Positions 8,527 through 17,408 of a stretch of 64,000 bases of DNA are shown here, piece by piece. The stretch spans positions 62,001-126,000 of the forward strand of contig NZ_JAHLDM010000005.1 in assembly GCF_018861295.1 (NCBI RefSeq), read 5' to 3'. A program made the translations under genes and the position numbers. Origin of the DNA: Clostridium_AD estertheticum_D (GTDB taxonomy: Bacteria > Bacillota > Clostridia > Clostridiales > Clostridiaceae). The notes under the pieces are model-generated. The model was not told the origin of the DNA. It did not search any database and saw only the letters and a program-made list of their open reading frames with translations. Within the stretch, counting starts at the first letter, position 1. Each line of letters begins with the position of its first letter.

Positions 8527-9295
8527 GATTTATTTCTGGATCGATTTTAATCTGAAACTGATTTGTTTTACCCATAATATAAGCTAGTTTAATAATAGAC
8601 TTTTCATCAATGCTCATTTCTCTCTTGAACATTTTCTCAAATTGATCCGTTAAACTAGGAAGGTCGATTTTGTAATTTTGGACACTTAATCTATTTAATC
8701 CTTTAACTTTAGGTATGTATATGTTAGGTTTTATTTCTTTGTTATAAATTTTCTTAAAAACTTCAGTAGTATAGAAAGCGTCATTAAAAGCATCATGGAA
8801 TTGACTTTCTATAGGTACACTAAGTAGTTTAGCTGCATTACCTAGCCCAATATTAATTCCTTTTTTGCAATCAAGAGCAGTAGATGCATAGGATTGTATG
8901 TCGATGTATTCTGTAGGCGATGGCAATGGCTCTAACTCATAAAACTCTATATTACGAAATAATTCCTTTATATCGGCAATTCCCCATACGCATAATACAC
9001 TTCTATCACTTTTAATAAAATTCGAAAAATCTTCATACATTTTTTCGAAAGATATGCCTTTATTAAGTTCCTCCATTGTTATGCCAGTAAGTTCCCTTAC
9101 AAATGGATTGAGCGTAGTATAAATTTCTGGTTTTACTATTACATCAAGAGTTCCAATAGTCTCAAAATGATCATTTAGTTTTATGGCGCCTATTTGAATT
9201 ATTTCAAAGGGACATTTAGGATTATTTAAACTTTTAGTTCCTTTTGCAAAGTTGTAGCCTTGGTTAAATTCTAAATCAAATACAATATAATTCAT
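8516..9295 (-). CDS. DEDDh 3'-5' exonuclease, KapD-like
   Basis: This 259-residue protein belongs to the RNase T / DnaQ exonuclease superfamily. The catalytic set is visible: Asp7 and Glu9 in FDLEF, Asp108 in WGIADIKEL, and His167 with Asp172 in HDAFNDAF, the DEDDh signature. FVRELTGIT is another family landmark. The order and spacing resemble KapD of Bacillus and ERI-1-like RNA exonucleases. The last 70 residues are unassigned. The RBS is AGAGGT. Its substrate is probably RNA or single-stranded DNA; the specific role is unknown. Confidence 0.8.
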   Translation of the reverse strand: MNYIVFDLEFNQGYNFAKGTKSLNNPKCPFEIIQIGAIKLNDHFETIGTLDVIVKPEIYTTLNPFVRELTGITMEELNKGISFEKMYEDFSNFIKSDRSVLCVWGIADIKELFRNIEFYELEPLPSPTEYIDIQSYASTALDCKKGINIGLGNAAKLLSVPIESQFHDAFNDAFYTTEVFKKIYNKEIKPNIYIPKVKGLNRLSVQNYKIDLPSLTDQFEKMFKREMSIDEKSIIKLAYIMGKTNQFQIKIDPEINQKK

Positions 9296-9524
9296 TCAAT
9301 TACCTCTAAACTTATTTAATAGTATATATTATAGCCTTTAATAGTGGATGTTATGATATTAATTATTATATCATCTATGACAATAAAAAACACCTTGATG
9401 GTTTGGCCTTAGGTAATAAAAAATTTAACAATGTGTATAAAGTAGTTTATAATAAATAGAGTGGCTACATTTGATATTAGGAAAAACAACTAAATTATTT
9501 GAAATACGAGAGGAAGTTTTATAT

Positions 9525-11693
9525 ATGGGAAAGACATTGGTCTTGGCGGAAAAACCATCAGTTGGTAAAGAACTTGCAAAGTTTTTAAATTGTACTCAAG
9601 GTGGAAATGGATATTTAATGGGATCAAAATATATTGTAACATGGGCACTAGGACATCTTGTTACTCTAGCAGATCCAGAGGCATACGATGAAAAATATAA
9701 AAGCTGGAGAATAGAGGATCTTCCTATGCTACCAAAGGATCTAAAACTGGTAGTTATTAAGGAAACATCTAAGCAATATAAGGTTGTACACGAGCTTCTT
9801 AAAAGAGCAGATGTAGATGAACTTGTTATTGCAACGGATTCTGGGCGTGAAGGTGAGCTTGTAGCGCGTTGGATCATTCAAAAGGCAGGGTTTAGAAAAC
9901 CTATAAAGAGGCTATGGATATCATCTCAAACAGAAAAAGCAATAAGAGATGGATTTAATAATCTTAAACCAGGAAAAGAGTATGAGAACTTATTTTGGGC
10001 AGCGCAATCAAGAGCGCAAGCGGATTGGCTTATTGGGCTTAATGTAACAAGGGCTTTAACTTGTAAATACAATGCTCAATTATCAGCTGGAAGAGTTCAA
10101 ACACCAACCTTAGCGCTTATTGTGGAAAGAGAAAATGAAATAAAGAAATTTATTCCGAAGGATTACTGGACAGTAAATGGAAAGGTAAATGACTTTACAG
10201 TTCATTGGTCAAGTAAAAATGGAGACTCACGTACATTTGATAAGCAAAAGGCAGAGGATGTTGCAGCTAAGGTAAATAATCAAATGGGAAAAGTAGTTGA
10301 ACTAAATAAATCATCTAAAAAAGAACTTCCTCCACTTGCATATGATTTAACAGAGCTTCAAAGAGATGCAAATAGAAAATTTGGATACTCTGCAAAACAA
10401 ACTCTTAATTTAATGCAGAGATTATATGAAAACCATAAGATATTATCTTATCCAAGAACAGATTCAAGGCATCTTACTACAGATATAGTACCTACATTAC
10501 TTGACAGGTTAAAGAGCATAGCGATAGGACCATATGAGAAATTCGCAAGAAGTATAATAAAAGGTAGGATACATACCACAAGTAGACTTGTAGATAATAG
10601 CAAGGTATCAGATCATCATGCTATAATTCCTACAGAGCAGCATGTAGATTTATCAAGCTTAAATAGAGAAGAAAAAAATATATATGACTTAGTTGTAAAA
10701 AGGTTCTTAGAAGTATTAAGTTTACCTTTCGAGTATGAGCAAACCACTCTAGTTATAAATGTTAAGGGTGAAAGCTTTTCTGCAAAAGGTAAAATAGTTA
10801 AATCAAAGGGATGGAAAGAAGTAAGTAGTTCAGGCGCTAACGAAGATAAGGATCAATCACTTCCACCAATTAATAAGGGGGAAGATGTTAAACTTACTTC
10901 AGTTAGGTCTGTTAACGAGAAGACTAAGCCACCTGCTAGATATAATGAAGCAACACTACTTACAGCTATGGAGCATCCAGGCAAGAATATAGAGGATGAT
11001 AGTTTAAGGGAAGCTTTAGATAATACATCAGGACTTGGAACTCCAGCAACTCGTGCAGATGTAATTGAAAAACTTTTTAACACATTCTATATGGAGAGAA
11101 AGGGTAAAGATATTCACCCAACTTCAAAGGGAATACAGTTAATAGGGTTAGTTCCAAAGGATTTAAAATCACCAGAGCTAACAGCTAAGTGGGAGAAACA
11201 ACTACAACTTATTGGTAAAGGAAAAGCTAATTCTATGAGTTTCGTAAAAGAAATGAGAGAATATGCATCAAAACTTGTAGGTAACGTTGTAGCCTCTACA
11301 GAGGCATATAAGCATGATAACGCAACAAGGGTGAAATGCCCTGACTGTGGAAAGAATCTTCTTGAGGTTAGTGGTAAGAGAGGTAAAATGCTAGTTTGCC
11401 CAGATAGAGACTGTGGATATCGTAAGGGAGTTTCACAAATGTCAAATGCTCGTTGTCCTACTTGCCATAAGAAAATGGAAATTAGAGGCGATGGAGACAA
11501 TAAAATATTTGTTTGTGGCTGTGGATATAGAGAAAAACTATCAGCATTTAACAAACGTCGAGAATCAGAGAAAAGTGCTTTAAATAAAAAGGATGTTAGC
11601 AGATTCTTAAATCAACAGAATAAGAAAGACGAACCTGTCAATTCTGGAAATTCTGCAATGGCTGAGGCTTTTGCGAAACTTAATTTAAAATAA
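9525..11693 (+). CDS. topB: DNA topoisomerase III
   Basis: Type IA topoisomerase of 722 residues that relaxes negative supercoils and decatenates DNA. The N-terminal TOPRIM domain begins VLAEKPSVGK and contains ATDSGREGE near 103-111. The catalytic tyrosine is in ILSYPRTDSR at about residue 309. The C-terminus has two zinc-ribbon-like modules (CPDCGKN with CPDRDCGY, and CPTCHKK with CGCGY). ATG at 9525 follows an AGGAAG RBS and fits the family start; an upstream in-frame TTG at 9471 lacks support. A diverged, broken copy of its 3' third lies at 14261-14989. Confidence 0.93.
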   Translation: MGKTLVLAEKPSVGKELAKFLNCTQGGNGYLMGSKYIVTWALGHLVTLADPEAYDEKYKSWRIEDLPMLPKDLKLVVIKETSKQYKVVHELLKRADVDELVIATDSGREGELVARWIIQKAGFRKPIKRLWISSQTEKAIRDGFNNLKPGKEYENLFWAAQSRAQADWLIGLNVTRALTCKYNAQLSAGRVQTPTLALIVERENEIKKFIPKDYWTVNGKVNDFTVHWSSKNGDSRTFDKQKAEDVAAKVNNQMGKVVELNKSSKKELPPLAYDLTELQRDANRKFGYSAKQTLNLMQRLYENHKILSYPRTDSRHLTTDIVPTLLDRLKSIAIGPYEKFARSIIKGRIHTTSRLVDNSKVSDHHAIIPTEQHVDLSSLNREEKNIYDLVVKRFLEVLSLPFEYEQTTLVINVKGESFSAKGKIVKSKGWKEVSSSGANEDKDQSLPPINKGEDVKLTSVRSVNEKTKPPARYNEATLLTAMEHPGKNIEDDSLREALDNTSGLGTPATRADVIEKLFNTFYMERKGKDIHPTSKGIQLIGLVPKDLKSPELTAKWEKQLQLIGKGKANSMSFVKEMREYASKLVGNVVASTEAYKHDNATRVKCPDCGKNLLEVSGKRGKMLVCPDRDCGYRKGVSQMSNARCPTCHKKMEIRGDGDNKIFVCGCGYREKLSAFNKRRESEKSALNKKDVSRFLNQQNKKDEPVNSGNSAMAEAFAKLNLK

Positions 11694-11705
11694 TAAATCA
11701 AAGCA

Positions 11706-11741
11706 AAACACAAGGTATATGTTTTATACCTTGTGTTTTTT
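11706..11741 (+). terminator. topB terminator
   Basis: AAACACAAGGTATA (11706-11719) pairs perfectly with TATACCTTGTGTTT (11725-11738), followed by Ts. Confidence 0.9.
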
Positions 11742-11876
11742 AAATTATTAAGAAAAAATGAATAGTAATGCTGCAAATGTCGTGAATTTTTTTCATCCAA
11801 TAAAAAAATCCATAGTGGATTAATTCTGTGTTATGCTTTAATCGTCTAAACTAAAACACACAGGAGAATAATCACT

Positions 11877-12031
11877 ATGGAATACCCAATATCTCTTTCA
11901 TTGAGGAATGGATGAATACTCTTCATAGACGTATACTCCAATACAAAACCCCTGAAGATCTATTCGAAGCAGCTAATTCCAGAATTCATCATGTATTACA
12001 GAGGCATTGCATTGTCAATAAATTATTGTAA
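11877..12031 (+). mobile_element. Internally deleted transposase remnant
   Basis: An ATG at 11877 with an AGGAG RBS starts MEYPISLSLRNG and stops after 12 codons. A second frame from 11897 reads FIEEWMNTLHRRILQYKTPE and continues as DLFEAANSRI to a stop at 12029-12031. The motif TLHRRILQYKTPEDLF resembles the C-terminus of IS30-like transposases (the PRKRLGWKTP region). The element therefore looks like the start and end of a transposase gene joined by deletion. The family is not certain. A short palindrome, AATCCA-tag-TGGATT, lies upstream near 11807-11821. Its end overlaps the 3' end of the QueG-like gene. Confidence 0.55.
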
Positions 12032-13054
12032 ACAAAGTTCATTGCAAATTGAGTTCGCCATTTCACATATTTTTTCATTTTTGTTTTTACATGCATTTAT
12101 AATAAGTGGCTTATAACTTTCCGTATAGTTATTACGCATATAATTTAATACATCTACTTTCCATTTCCAAAGTTCCTCTGGTGATAAATAGAAAAATTTT
12201 GGCTGAACTTTCTCACGATAAAAATCTTCCTCCATATTTAAAATATTTTCAGGAGTTAATTCAGGAGCCAATTCTGCAAGACCTGGAAATTCATCCCCCC
12301 CCTTTAACTTTCCCGCGTTCATAGGACACGCATCTTGACAAATATCGCATCCATAAATGCAGTCTCCGAAGGTTTTACTTAATGGTTCTTGATGCAGATT
12401 ACGTCCGCCAAATGTTGTGAGGAAAGAAATGCAGGTATTTGGCAGCATGGTATATGGATCAGAAAGAGATTTTGTTGGACAGGATGCCATGCAACGATTG
12501 CATCCTTTTGGACACTGAGAAATATTATTTGTTTCTTTTAACTCCATTTCTCGGTCAGTGACCCAGGCTTCAAGATGAACCCATGAACCAGACTCTGTGT
12601 ATAAGAAATTATTTCTGCGAATTATCCCGATTCTAGCCTGCATAGCTGCCCAACGCATTCCCACTACTCCAAATTGCTGATTGGTTCCTACCTTTAAACC
12701 AAGTTCCTGCAGGTACTTTTCTAATGCACGATTATTTTGATATTCTTTTGTATTTGTATCTACACGTACATCAAATAAATACGACTTAGCAATGTGTCCA
12801 TTTACCTCTTCTGGAATTCTGTATTTTCCGTACGATGATGTAAATACTACCACAGATTTTGCCCATGGATATACCTCCAGCGGATTAACTAGGCGCTGCT
12901 GACTTTGATAAAATGGCCTGGATTCCGGAACTTTTTGCATGCGCTCCTCAAATTTTTCAGCATAACCTTCCATCAAATTAATTGGAATAATACCACATTT
13001 TTCATAGCCCAATTCGTAAGCTTTTTTTTGAATGATTTGTTCAATTGTTTCCAT
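12023..13054 (-). CDS. QueG-like iron-sulfur oxidoreductase
   Basis: This 343-residue protein is related to epoxyqueuosine reductase and the B12/4Fe-4S reductive dehalogenase superfamily. Two ferredoxin-like clusters are visible: CPKGCNRCMASCP (Cys181, 185, 188, 192) and CIYGCDICQDACP (Cys232, 236, 239, 243). Both have C-x3-C at the first spacing rather than the C-x2-C of canonical QueG, so it may be a paralogue acting on another substrate. The C-terminus ends in a Cys-rich tail that overlaps an IS remnant and may be altered or shortened. Base composition is richer in G+C than the neighbourhood, suggesting acquisition. The marR gene lies just upstream on the same strand. Confidence 0.75.
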   Translation of the reverse strand: METIEQIIQKKAYELGYEKCGIIPINLMEGYAEKFEERMQKVPESRPFYQSQQRLVNPLEVYPWAKSVVVFTSSYGKYRIPEEVNGHIAKSYLFDVRVDTNTKEYQNNRALEKYLQELGLKVGTNQQFGVVGMRWAAMQARIGIIRRNNFLYTESGSWVHLEAWVTDREMELKETNNISQCPKGCNRCMASCPTKSLSDPYTMLPNTCISFLTTFGGRNLHQEPLSKTFGDCIYGCDICQDACPMNAGKLKGGDEFPGLAELAPELTPENILNMEEDFYREKVQPKFFYLSPEELWKWKVDVLNYMRNNYTESYKPLIINACKNKNEKICEMANSICNELCLQ

Positions 13055-13123
13055 ACCTAATTACTCCCCCTTAATTTATATTTATATAATACTCATGTTT
13101 TAATTACTATATATTTTCAAAAC

Positions 13124-13137
13124 TATGTATTTACATA
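13124..13137. promoter_or_regulatory. Palindrome between marR and the QueG-like gene
   Basis: TATGTA-TT-TACATA is a perfect dyad about 70 bp upstream of the QueG-like start. It resembles the second dyad at 13797-13810 in its GTA-xx-TAC core. It is a candidate operator for the neighbouring MarR protein. Confidence 0.5.
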
Positions 13138-13155
13138 CACATTTATTGTAAAAAA

Positions 13156-13593
13156 TTAAGGCACTAATGCTTCAATCTTAGAAAGTAATGCTACAAAAGT
13201 ATTTCTTTCTTCTATGCCTAAATATTGTTCAATAAAATTTTGAGCTTCTAACCAAAGTGGCGCCGCCGTTTCCAAGATTTCAAGGCCCTTATTTGTAAGC
13301 TTTAGTTGCCGATTTCGAGAACCCTTTGTTGAAATATCTATAATGAATCCTCCAACCTCTAACGGCTTGAGATTTCGTACAATGGTAGTTCTATCTAGTC
13401 TAATCTCCGAAGCCAAATTACTCACATTTACGGGGCCTAGACATTTTATATTTTTAAGTAATAAATATTGGCTTATTTTTAGACCGCTTGATTCAAGCAT
13501 CTCATCATAAAATTCTGTAATTGCTTGTGAAGACCTTCGTAAATTAATACAAATACATTCTGCTGATTGTTTATCATAAATTTTTCTATTCAT
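13156..13593 (-). CDS. MarR-family transcriptional regulator
   Basis: This is a 145-residue winged-helix regulator. The DNA-binding part is VNVSNLASEIRLDRTTIV (helix-turn-helix, about 75-92), followed by a wing with GSRNRQLKLTNKG. MarR proteins bind short palindromes as dimers and are usually released by small ligands. The next gene downstream, 100 bp away on the same strand, is the QueG-like oxidoreductase, and palindromes flank both genes, so local control is likely. It is part of the island between the two topB copies. Confidence 0.85.
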   Translation of the reverse strand: MNRKIYDKQSAECICINLRRSSQAITEFYDEMLESSGLKISQYLLLKNIKCLGPVNVSNLASEIRLDRTTIVRNLKPLEVGGFIIDISTKGSRNRQLKLTNKGLEILETAAPLWLEAQNFIEQYLGIEERNTFVALLSKIEALVP

Positions 13594-14260
13594 ATTATCA
13601 CCTTTTTCTAATTTTGATTATAATGTCTCATATGCTACTATTTCTTCAAACCAATTATTTTTGGAGCTACTCATACTGATGCATAAGATTTAATTATAAA
13701 CAGCGGTTTAAGTCCTAATTAATCTGCCTTAGCTCTTGAGATTGTATCCTTAACATATTTATATACAAATAATTATCATGAACCTCATTCAAACTACGTG
13801 TACATACACGCTAATATTGTTTGTAGTAAGAATATCATTTTTATATAACACTGTCAAGTACCAGAAGATCGCCGATTATTCTTAAAAAGATAATATATTC
13901 AAATATAATTAAACCCAATATATTAAGTTCTTTTTTTTTAATCAAGTCAAATTAAAATTAAGATTATGGTAATTACTTATTTTAGGGTGACTTTTAGCCG
14001 TATCTTTTTCTCTCCCATCTAATTTTATTTTGCTTTAATTAATTATTAAATCATTTGTTTACAGTCCATATATTACATGAACAGTTTATATGTATATTCG
14101 CAACCATATAATTACATTAAAATTTATAGTACAAATTAGTTGATTTTTTATGGTATAGTTACCATTACTGTTAATTATGATATTAATCTAAGAATAAAAA
14201 GAGCTCTTTATGATTTTTATTTTCCTGTTTTTTTGCATATTAAACTTGATTTTAACGTCT
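13594..14260. other. 667-bp intergenic region of the island
   Basis: No gene is recognised. An 18-codon minus-strand frame at 13618-13674 (MSSSKNNWFEEIVAYETL) has no RBS and may be a relic. The stretch holds the dyad at 13797-13810 and otherwise AT-rich sequence up to the junction with topB homology at about 14261. Confidence 0.5.
13797..13810. promoter_or_regulatory. Palindrome upstream of marR
   Basis: CGTGTA-CA-TACACG is a perfect 14-bp dyad about 200 bp upstream of the marR start. It matches the architecture of the dyad at 13124-13137 and is a candidate autoregulatory operator. Confidence 0.5.
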
Positions 14261-14989
14261 ACTCTAGTTATAAATGTTAAGGGCGAAAGCTTTTCTGCAA
14301 AAGGTAAAATAGTTAAATCAAAGGGATGGAAAGAAATAAGTAGTTTAGGTGATGGAGAAGAAAAAAATCAATCACTTCCACCAATAAATAAGGGGGAAGA
14401 TGTTAAACTTACTTCAGTTAGGTCTGTTAATGAGAAAACTAAGCCACCTGCTAGATATAATGAAGCGACGTTACTTACAGCTAAGTGGGAAAAACAACTT
14501 CAACTTATTGGTAAAGGAAAAGCTAATTCTATGAGTTTCGTAAAGGAAATGAGAGAATATGCATCAAAACTTGTAGGTAACGTTGTAGCATCTACAGAGG
14601 CATATAAGCATGATAACGCAACAAGGGTGAAATGCCCCGACTGTGGTAAGAATCTCCTTGAGGTTAGTGGCAAGAGAGGCAAAATGCTAGTTTGCCCAGA
14701 TAGAGACTGTGGATATCGTAAGGGAGTTTCACAAATGTCAAATGCTCGTTGTCCTACTTGTCACAAGAAAATGGAGATTAGAGGCGATGGAGACAATAAG
14801 ATATTTGTTTGTGGTTGTGGATATAGAGAAAAACTCTCAGCCTTCAACAAACGTCGAGAATCAGAAAAAAGTGCATTAAATAAAAAGGATGTTAGTAGAT
14901 TCTTAAATCAGCAGAATAAGAAAGATGAGCCTGTTAATTCTGGAAATTCTGCCATGGCTGAGGCTTTTGCGAAGTTAAATTTAAAATAA
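14261..14989 (+). pseudogene. Broken, diverged duplicate of the 3' part of topB
   Basis: Homology to topB begins abruptly at about 14261 (matching 10746 in topB) and runs to the same C-terminus. The TOPRIM domain and catalytic tyrosine are absent. A 219-bp in-frame segment (10962-11180 of topB) is also missing; its ends are the 7-bp direct repeats ACAGCTA, a typical slippage or recombination deletion. The frame stays open, and 14210 could start it through unrelated residues, so a protein with only zinc ribbons might be made. Many silent changes and a diverged patch (SSLGDGEEKNQ against SSSGANEDKDQ) show it is not a fresh duplicate. Confidence 0.85.
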
Positions 14990-14993
14990 TGAA

Positions 14994-15040
14994 AAATAAC
15001 ACAACGTATAAGTTTTCTATTTATACGTTGTGTTATTTTT
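14994..15040. terminator. Terminator after the topB fragment
   Basis: AAATAACACAACGTATAA (14994-15011) pairs with TTATACGTTGTGTTATTT (15021-15038). T-rich sequence on both strands lets it also end the convergent agr operon. Confidence 0.88.
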
Positions 15041-15068
15041 ATTAGATGTAAAGATATAAATGTAATTA

Positions 15069-15794
15069 TTAGCTTAATAATAATTTTATTTTACGCGCAG
15101 ATATTAAGCATTCTTGATTATTAATCATACGAAGCATACTGATTTTTTTATCAATTTCTTTTATATTATCTTTATTTACAATAAAAGATTTATGGCACCT
15201 GAAAAATCTTTTATCAACAATCTTTTCGATGTCCTTCATCTGGGCATAAAATTCAATGCGTCTATCTATAGTATTGATTACTATTTTATGGATTGTACTA
15301 GATGTTTCAAAAAATAATATTTCACTTAATTTAATATTAATTATTTTGTCTCCACTCTTAATGGTGAAGAGCTTTTGTTTTTCATTAGAATTTAAGGTGT
15401 ATTTTTTATTAGCGTTTAATATACACTGCTGCACTCTATTTTTAATATCCTTGAAATTATCCTTTATTATATAATCCATTGCTTCAACTTTATAGATAAA
15501 AGTTAGATAACTCATTTCTGAATGGGTAGTTATAAAGATTATAAATCCCTCAGGGTCATATTCTCTAATCTCTTCTGCTAATTGTATGCCATTAATGCGA
15601 GTGTTTAAATCTACATCTAAGAAATATATACCAGTGTATTTATTAGATTTAACATATTCTAATATATCATCTGGATTTCCTGTAACTACAGCAGTTTCCA
15701 TATCTAAATTTTCAATCATAATTATATCATCAATAATATTAGATATTTTATCTCTATGATTTTTAATATCTTCACAAATAAATACCTTTATCAT
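15069..15794 (-). CDS. agrA: LytTR response regulator, AgrA-like
   Basis: This 241-residue regulator has an N-terminal receiver domain (acidic residues in ICEDI, phosphoacceptor Asp near residue 60 in YFLDVDL) and a C-terminal LytTR DNA-binding domain (KIINIKLSEILFFET through RFFRCHKSFIVN). It is the last gene of an agrBDCA locus, 17 bp after the kinase gene. By analogy it is phosphorylated by the AgrC-like kinase on peptide sensing and activates its own operon and secreted-protein genes. Direct targets are not visible; the divergent pectate-lyase-like gene is a candidate. Confidence 0.88.
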   Translation of the reverse strand: MIKVFICEDIKNHRDKISNIIDDIIMIENLDMETAVVTGNPDDILEYVKSNKYTGIYFLDVDLNTRINGIQLAEEIREYDPEGFIIFITTHSEMSYLTFIYKVEAMDYIIKDNFKDIKNRVQQCILNANKKYTLNSNEKQKLFTIKSGDKIINIKLSEILFFETSSTIHKIVINTIDRRIEFYAQMKDIEKIVDKRFFRCHKSFIVNKDNIKEIDKKISMLRMINNQECLISARKIKLLLS

Positions 15795-15811
15795 ATCTAT
15801 AACACTATCCT

Positions 15812-17110
15812 TTATTTTAAGACTTCTATATTTTGAATGAATTCGTTATCTTTAATTGAAGTATCTAAAGAAACATTATTGTAGGAATTAATAATTTCTT
15901 TTAAATTGTTAAGGCCTAAACCTCTATTTTTACCTTTAGTTGAAAATTCCTTTTCAAAAAGCTTATATATTGGTGGAGTATTTTCAAGGCATTGATTAAT
16001 TACGATTATGATCACGGATCTTTTTTTATTTATAATGGCGAATTTTATAAGAGGATTTTCACAATCTCCAGAAGCCTCTATTGCATTATCTAGAATTATT
16101 CCAAGTATTTTGCAAATATCTATTATATCTATATTTATATCTTCTATGGGCTCAATTATATCGATAAAAACATTTATCTCTTTGTGCTGAGCAGTTATTA
16201 ATTTTGAGGAAACAACCCCTTTTATTTCTGGTATTTTTATATTTTGCAGTAATCCTAGTTTAAAATTCTTTTTTTCAAAGCTTGTACCAATAGGAATTAT
16301 TTTATTATCAAAATAACGTCGAAGGCCCTGCATATCGTTTTTGTCCATATATCCTACCATGGATGTTAGTACATTTATGTAATCATGTCTAAACTTTCTG
16401 GTTTCATTATATAAAATTTCTAGTGTTTCGGTATATTCTTTTAAATTAGCTAGTTGTCTTTTTTTGTTACCAATTTGTAGTTCTTTTTTTGCGTTAGTTA
16501 TAAATGAATAACCTATTAAACCAAAAATAATAAAATATGAAAAAAACAGAAAACCAATTATCATTATTTTTGGTTTAGATAAAACATTTGTTTTGATTAA
16601 TAATATGGTTAAATAAAATATAATGAAAAGTAAAAGCAAACACAATATAGAAAATATTGAAAATGTACTTTTGAAACTAAAACTTTTTAAGGTGGTTTTT
16701 CTTTTTACTATATGTTTTATTATAATAGTTACAAAATAAGATACGATAAATATTAAAATATGATATAAGAAATAGGGTATGGGATTTTCACTAATATCTT
16801 TTAAATTTAAATTTAACACCCATATGCAGATATTTATACCTATACCATCGCTTACCCAATATGTCAATATAGATACAATGGATGATATTAAACTTAAATA
16901 TAAATTTTTAGTTTTTATATAAATTAAAATTATTAAATATGTAAGTATAAAAGGTATTATCACAGGAGTAAAGTGCATTATTGGTAAAGTCATTAAAAAC
17001 ATTATTAATATGAATTTTATTAAATCGTAAACAGTTAATAGTATTAATTTTAAATTATACAACGAAAATGTAATAATGAAAATAATGGTAAATAAATATA
17101 GAGCAATCAT
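15812..17110 (-). CDS. agrC: GHKL histidine kinase, AgrC-like peptide sensor
   Basis: This 432-residue membrane kinase has a first half (about 1-205) with six or seven hydrophobic segments and no large extracellular loop, as in AgrC sensors of cyclic peptides. The H-box is RKFRHDYINVL with His242. The ATPase part has the N-box GIILDNAIEAS and the G-box GLGLNNLKEI. The agrA gene follows after 17 bp. Upstream, a hairpin terminator and a long inverted repeat separate it from agrD, so its expression relative to agrBD may be attenuated. Confidence 0.88.
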   Translation of the reverse strand: MIALYLFTIIFIITFSLYNLKLILLTVYDLIKFILIMFLMTLPIMHFTPVIIPFILTYLIILIYIKTKNLYLSLISSIVSILTYWVSDGIGINICIWVLNLNLKDISENPIPYFLYHILIFIVSYFVTIIIKHIVKRKTTLKSFSFKSTFSIFSILCLLLLFIIFYLTILLIKTNVLSKPKIMIIGFLFFSYFIIFGLIGYSFITNAKKELQIGNKKRQLANLKEYTETLEILYNETRKFRHDYINVLTSMVGYMDKNDMQGLRRYFDNKIIPIGTSFEKKNFKLGLLQNIKIPEIKGVVSSKLITAQHKEINVFIDIIEPIEDINIDIIDICKILGIILDNAIEASGDCENPLIKFAIINKKRSVIIIVINQCLENTPPIYKLFEKEFSTKGKNRGLGLNNLKEIINSYNNVSLDTSIKDNEFIQNIEVLK

Positions 17111-17134
17111 TAAAAATCCTCCAACAACTCAAAA

Positions 17135-17173
17135 AATAATAAGTATAATATTTAGCATATCATACTTATTATT
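17135..17173. repeat. Inverted repeat in the agrC leader
   Basis: AATAATAAGTAT (17135-17146) and its exact complement (17162-17173) are separated by 15 bp, just upstream of the agrC start. It could be an RNA hairpin or an operator-like site. Confidence 0.6.
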
Positions 17174-17186
17174 ATAAACATAGAAA

Positions 17187-17222
17187 AAAGCACTGCATTT
17201 TACATATTGCTACAGTGCTTTT
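17187..17222 (-). terminator. Intra-operon terminator between agrD and agrC
   Basis: On the minus strand AAAAGCACTG pairs with CAGTGCTTTT and runs into a T-tract. It lies 10 bp past the agrD stop and would partly terminate agrBD transcripts, lowering agrCA expression. Confidence 0.8.
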
Positions 17223-17231
17223 AGAAAAATA

Positions 17232-17408
17232 TTATTTATTTTTGTTAGCTTCTTCTTTTAATAACTCTATTGGAAATTTTGGTTCATAAAATGCAATTGC
17301 AGAACATTTACCCATTGAATGATCTGTAATTTTTATTGCAAGAGAGCCTATTGATTTGGAAATTTTTTCTTCGAAATTATTAAAAAAACTAGTTTTCATA
17401 TTTTTCAT
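17232..17408 (-). CDS. agrD: AgrD-like cyclic lactone autoinducer pre-peptide
   Basis: This 58-residue pre-peptide has an amphipathic N-terminal leader (MKTSFFNNFEEKISKSIG). Then comes a core with one cysteine followed by a hydrophobic stretch and a charged tail: GKCSAIAFYEPKFPIELL. The single Cys and the E-P-x-x-P block are the hallmarks of AgrD. AgrB would cut after the hydrophobic residues and close a thiolactone on the Cys; the ring is probably CSAIA or CSAIAF, with exocyclic residues unknown. ATG at 17408 follows GGAGGT and is preferred to upstream in-frame starts. It overlaps the agrB 3' end by 20 bp. Confidence 0.88.
   Translation of the reverse strand: MKNMKTSFFNNFEEKISKSIGSLAIKITDHSMGKCSAIAFYEPKFPIELLKEEANKNK

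Noticed and set aside
11114..11554. 146-codon minus-strand ORF within topB
   Set aside because: Antisense of the conserved zinc-ribbon region; the same pattern recurs in the duplicate, which explains its length.
12106..12324. Plus-strand ORF inside the QueG-like gene
   Set aside because: It is the antisense shadow of a conserved gene with visible Cys motifs, and has no RBS.
13618..13674. 18-codon minus-strand ORF upstream of marR
   Set aside because: No ribosome binding site and no recognisable homology; kept only as a note on the island.
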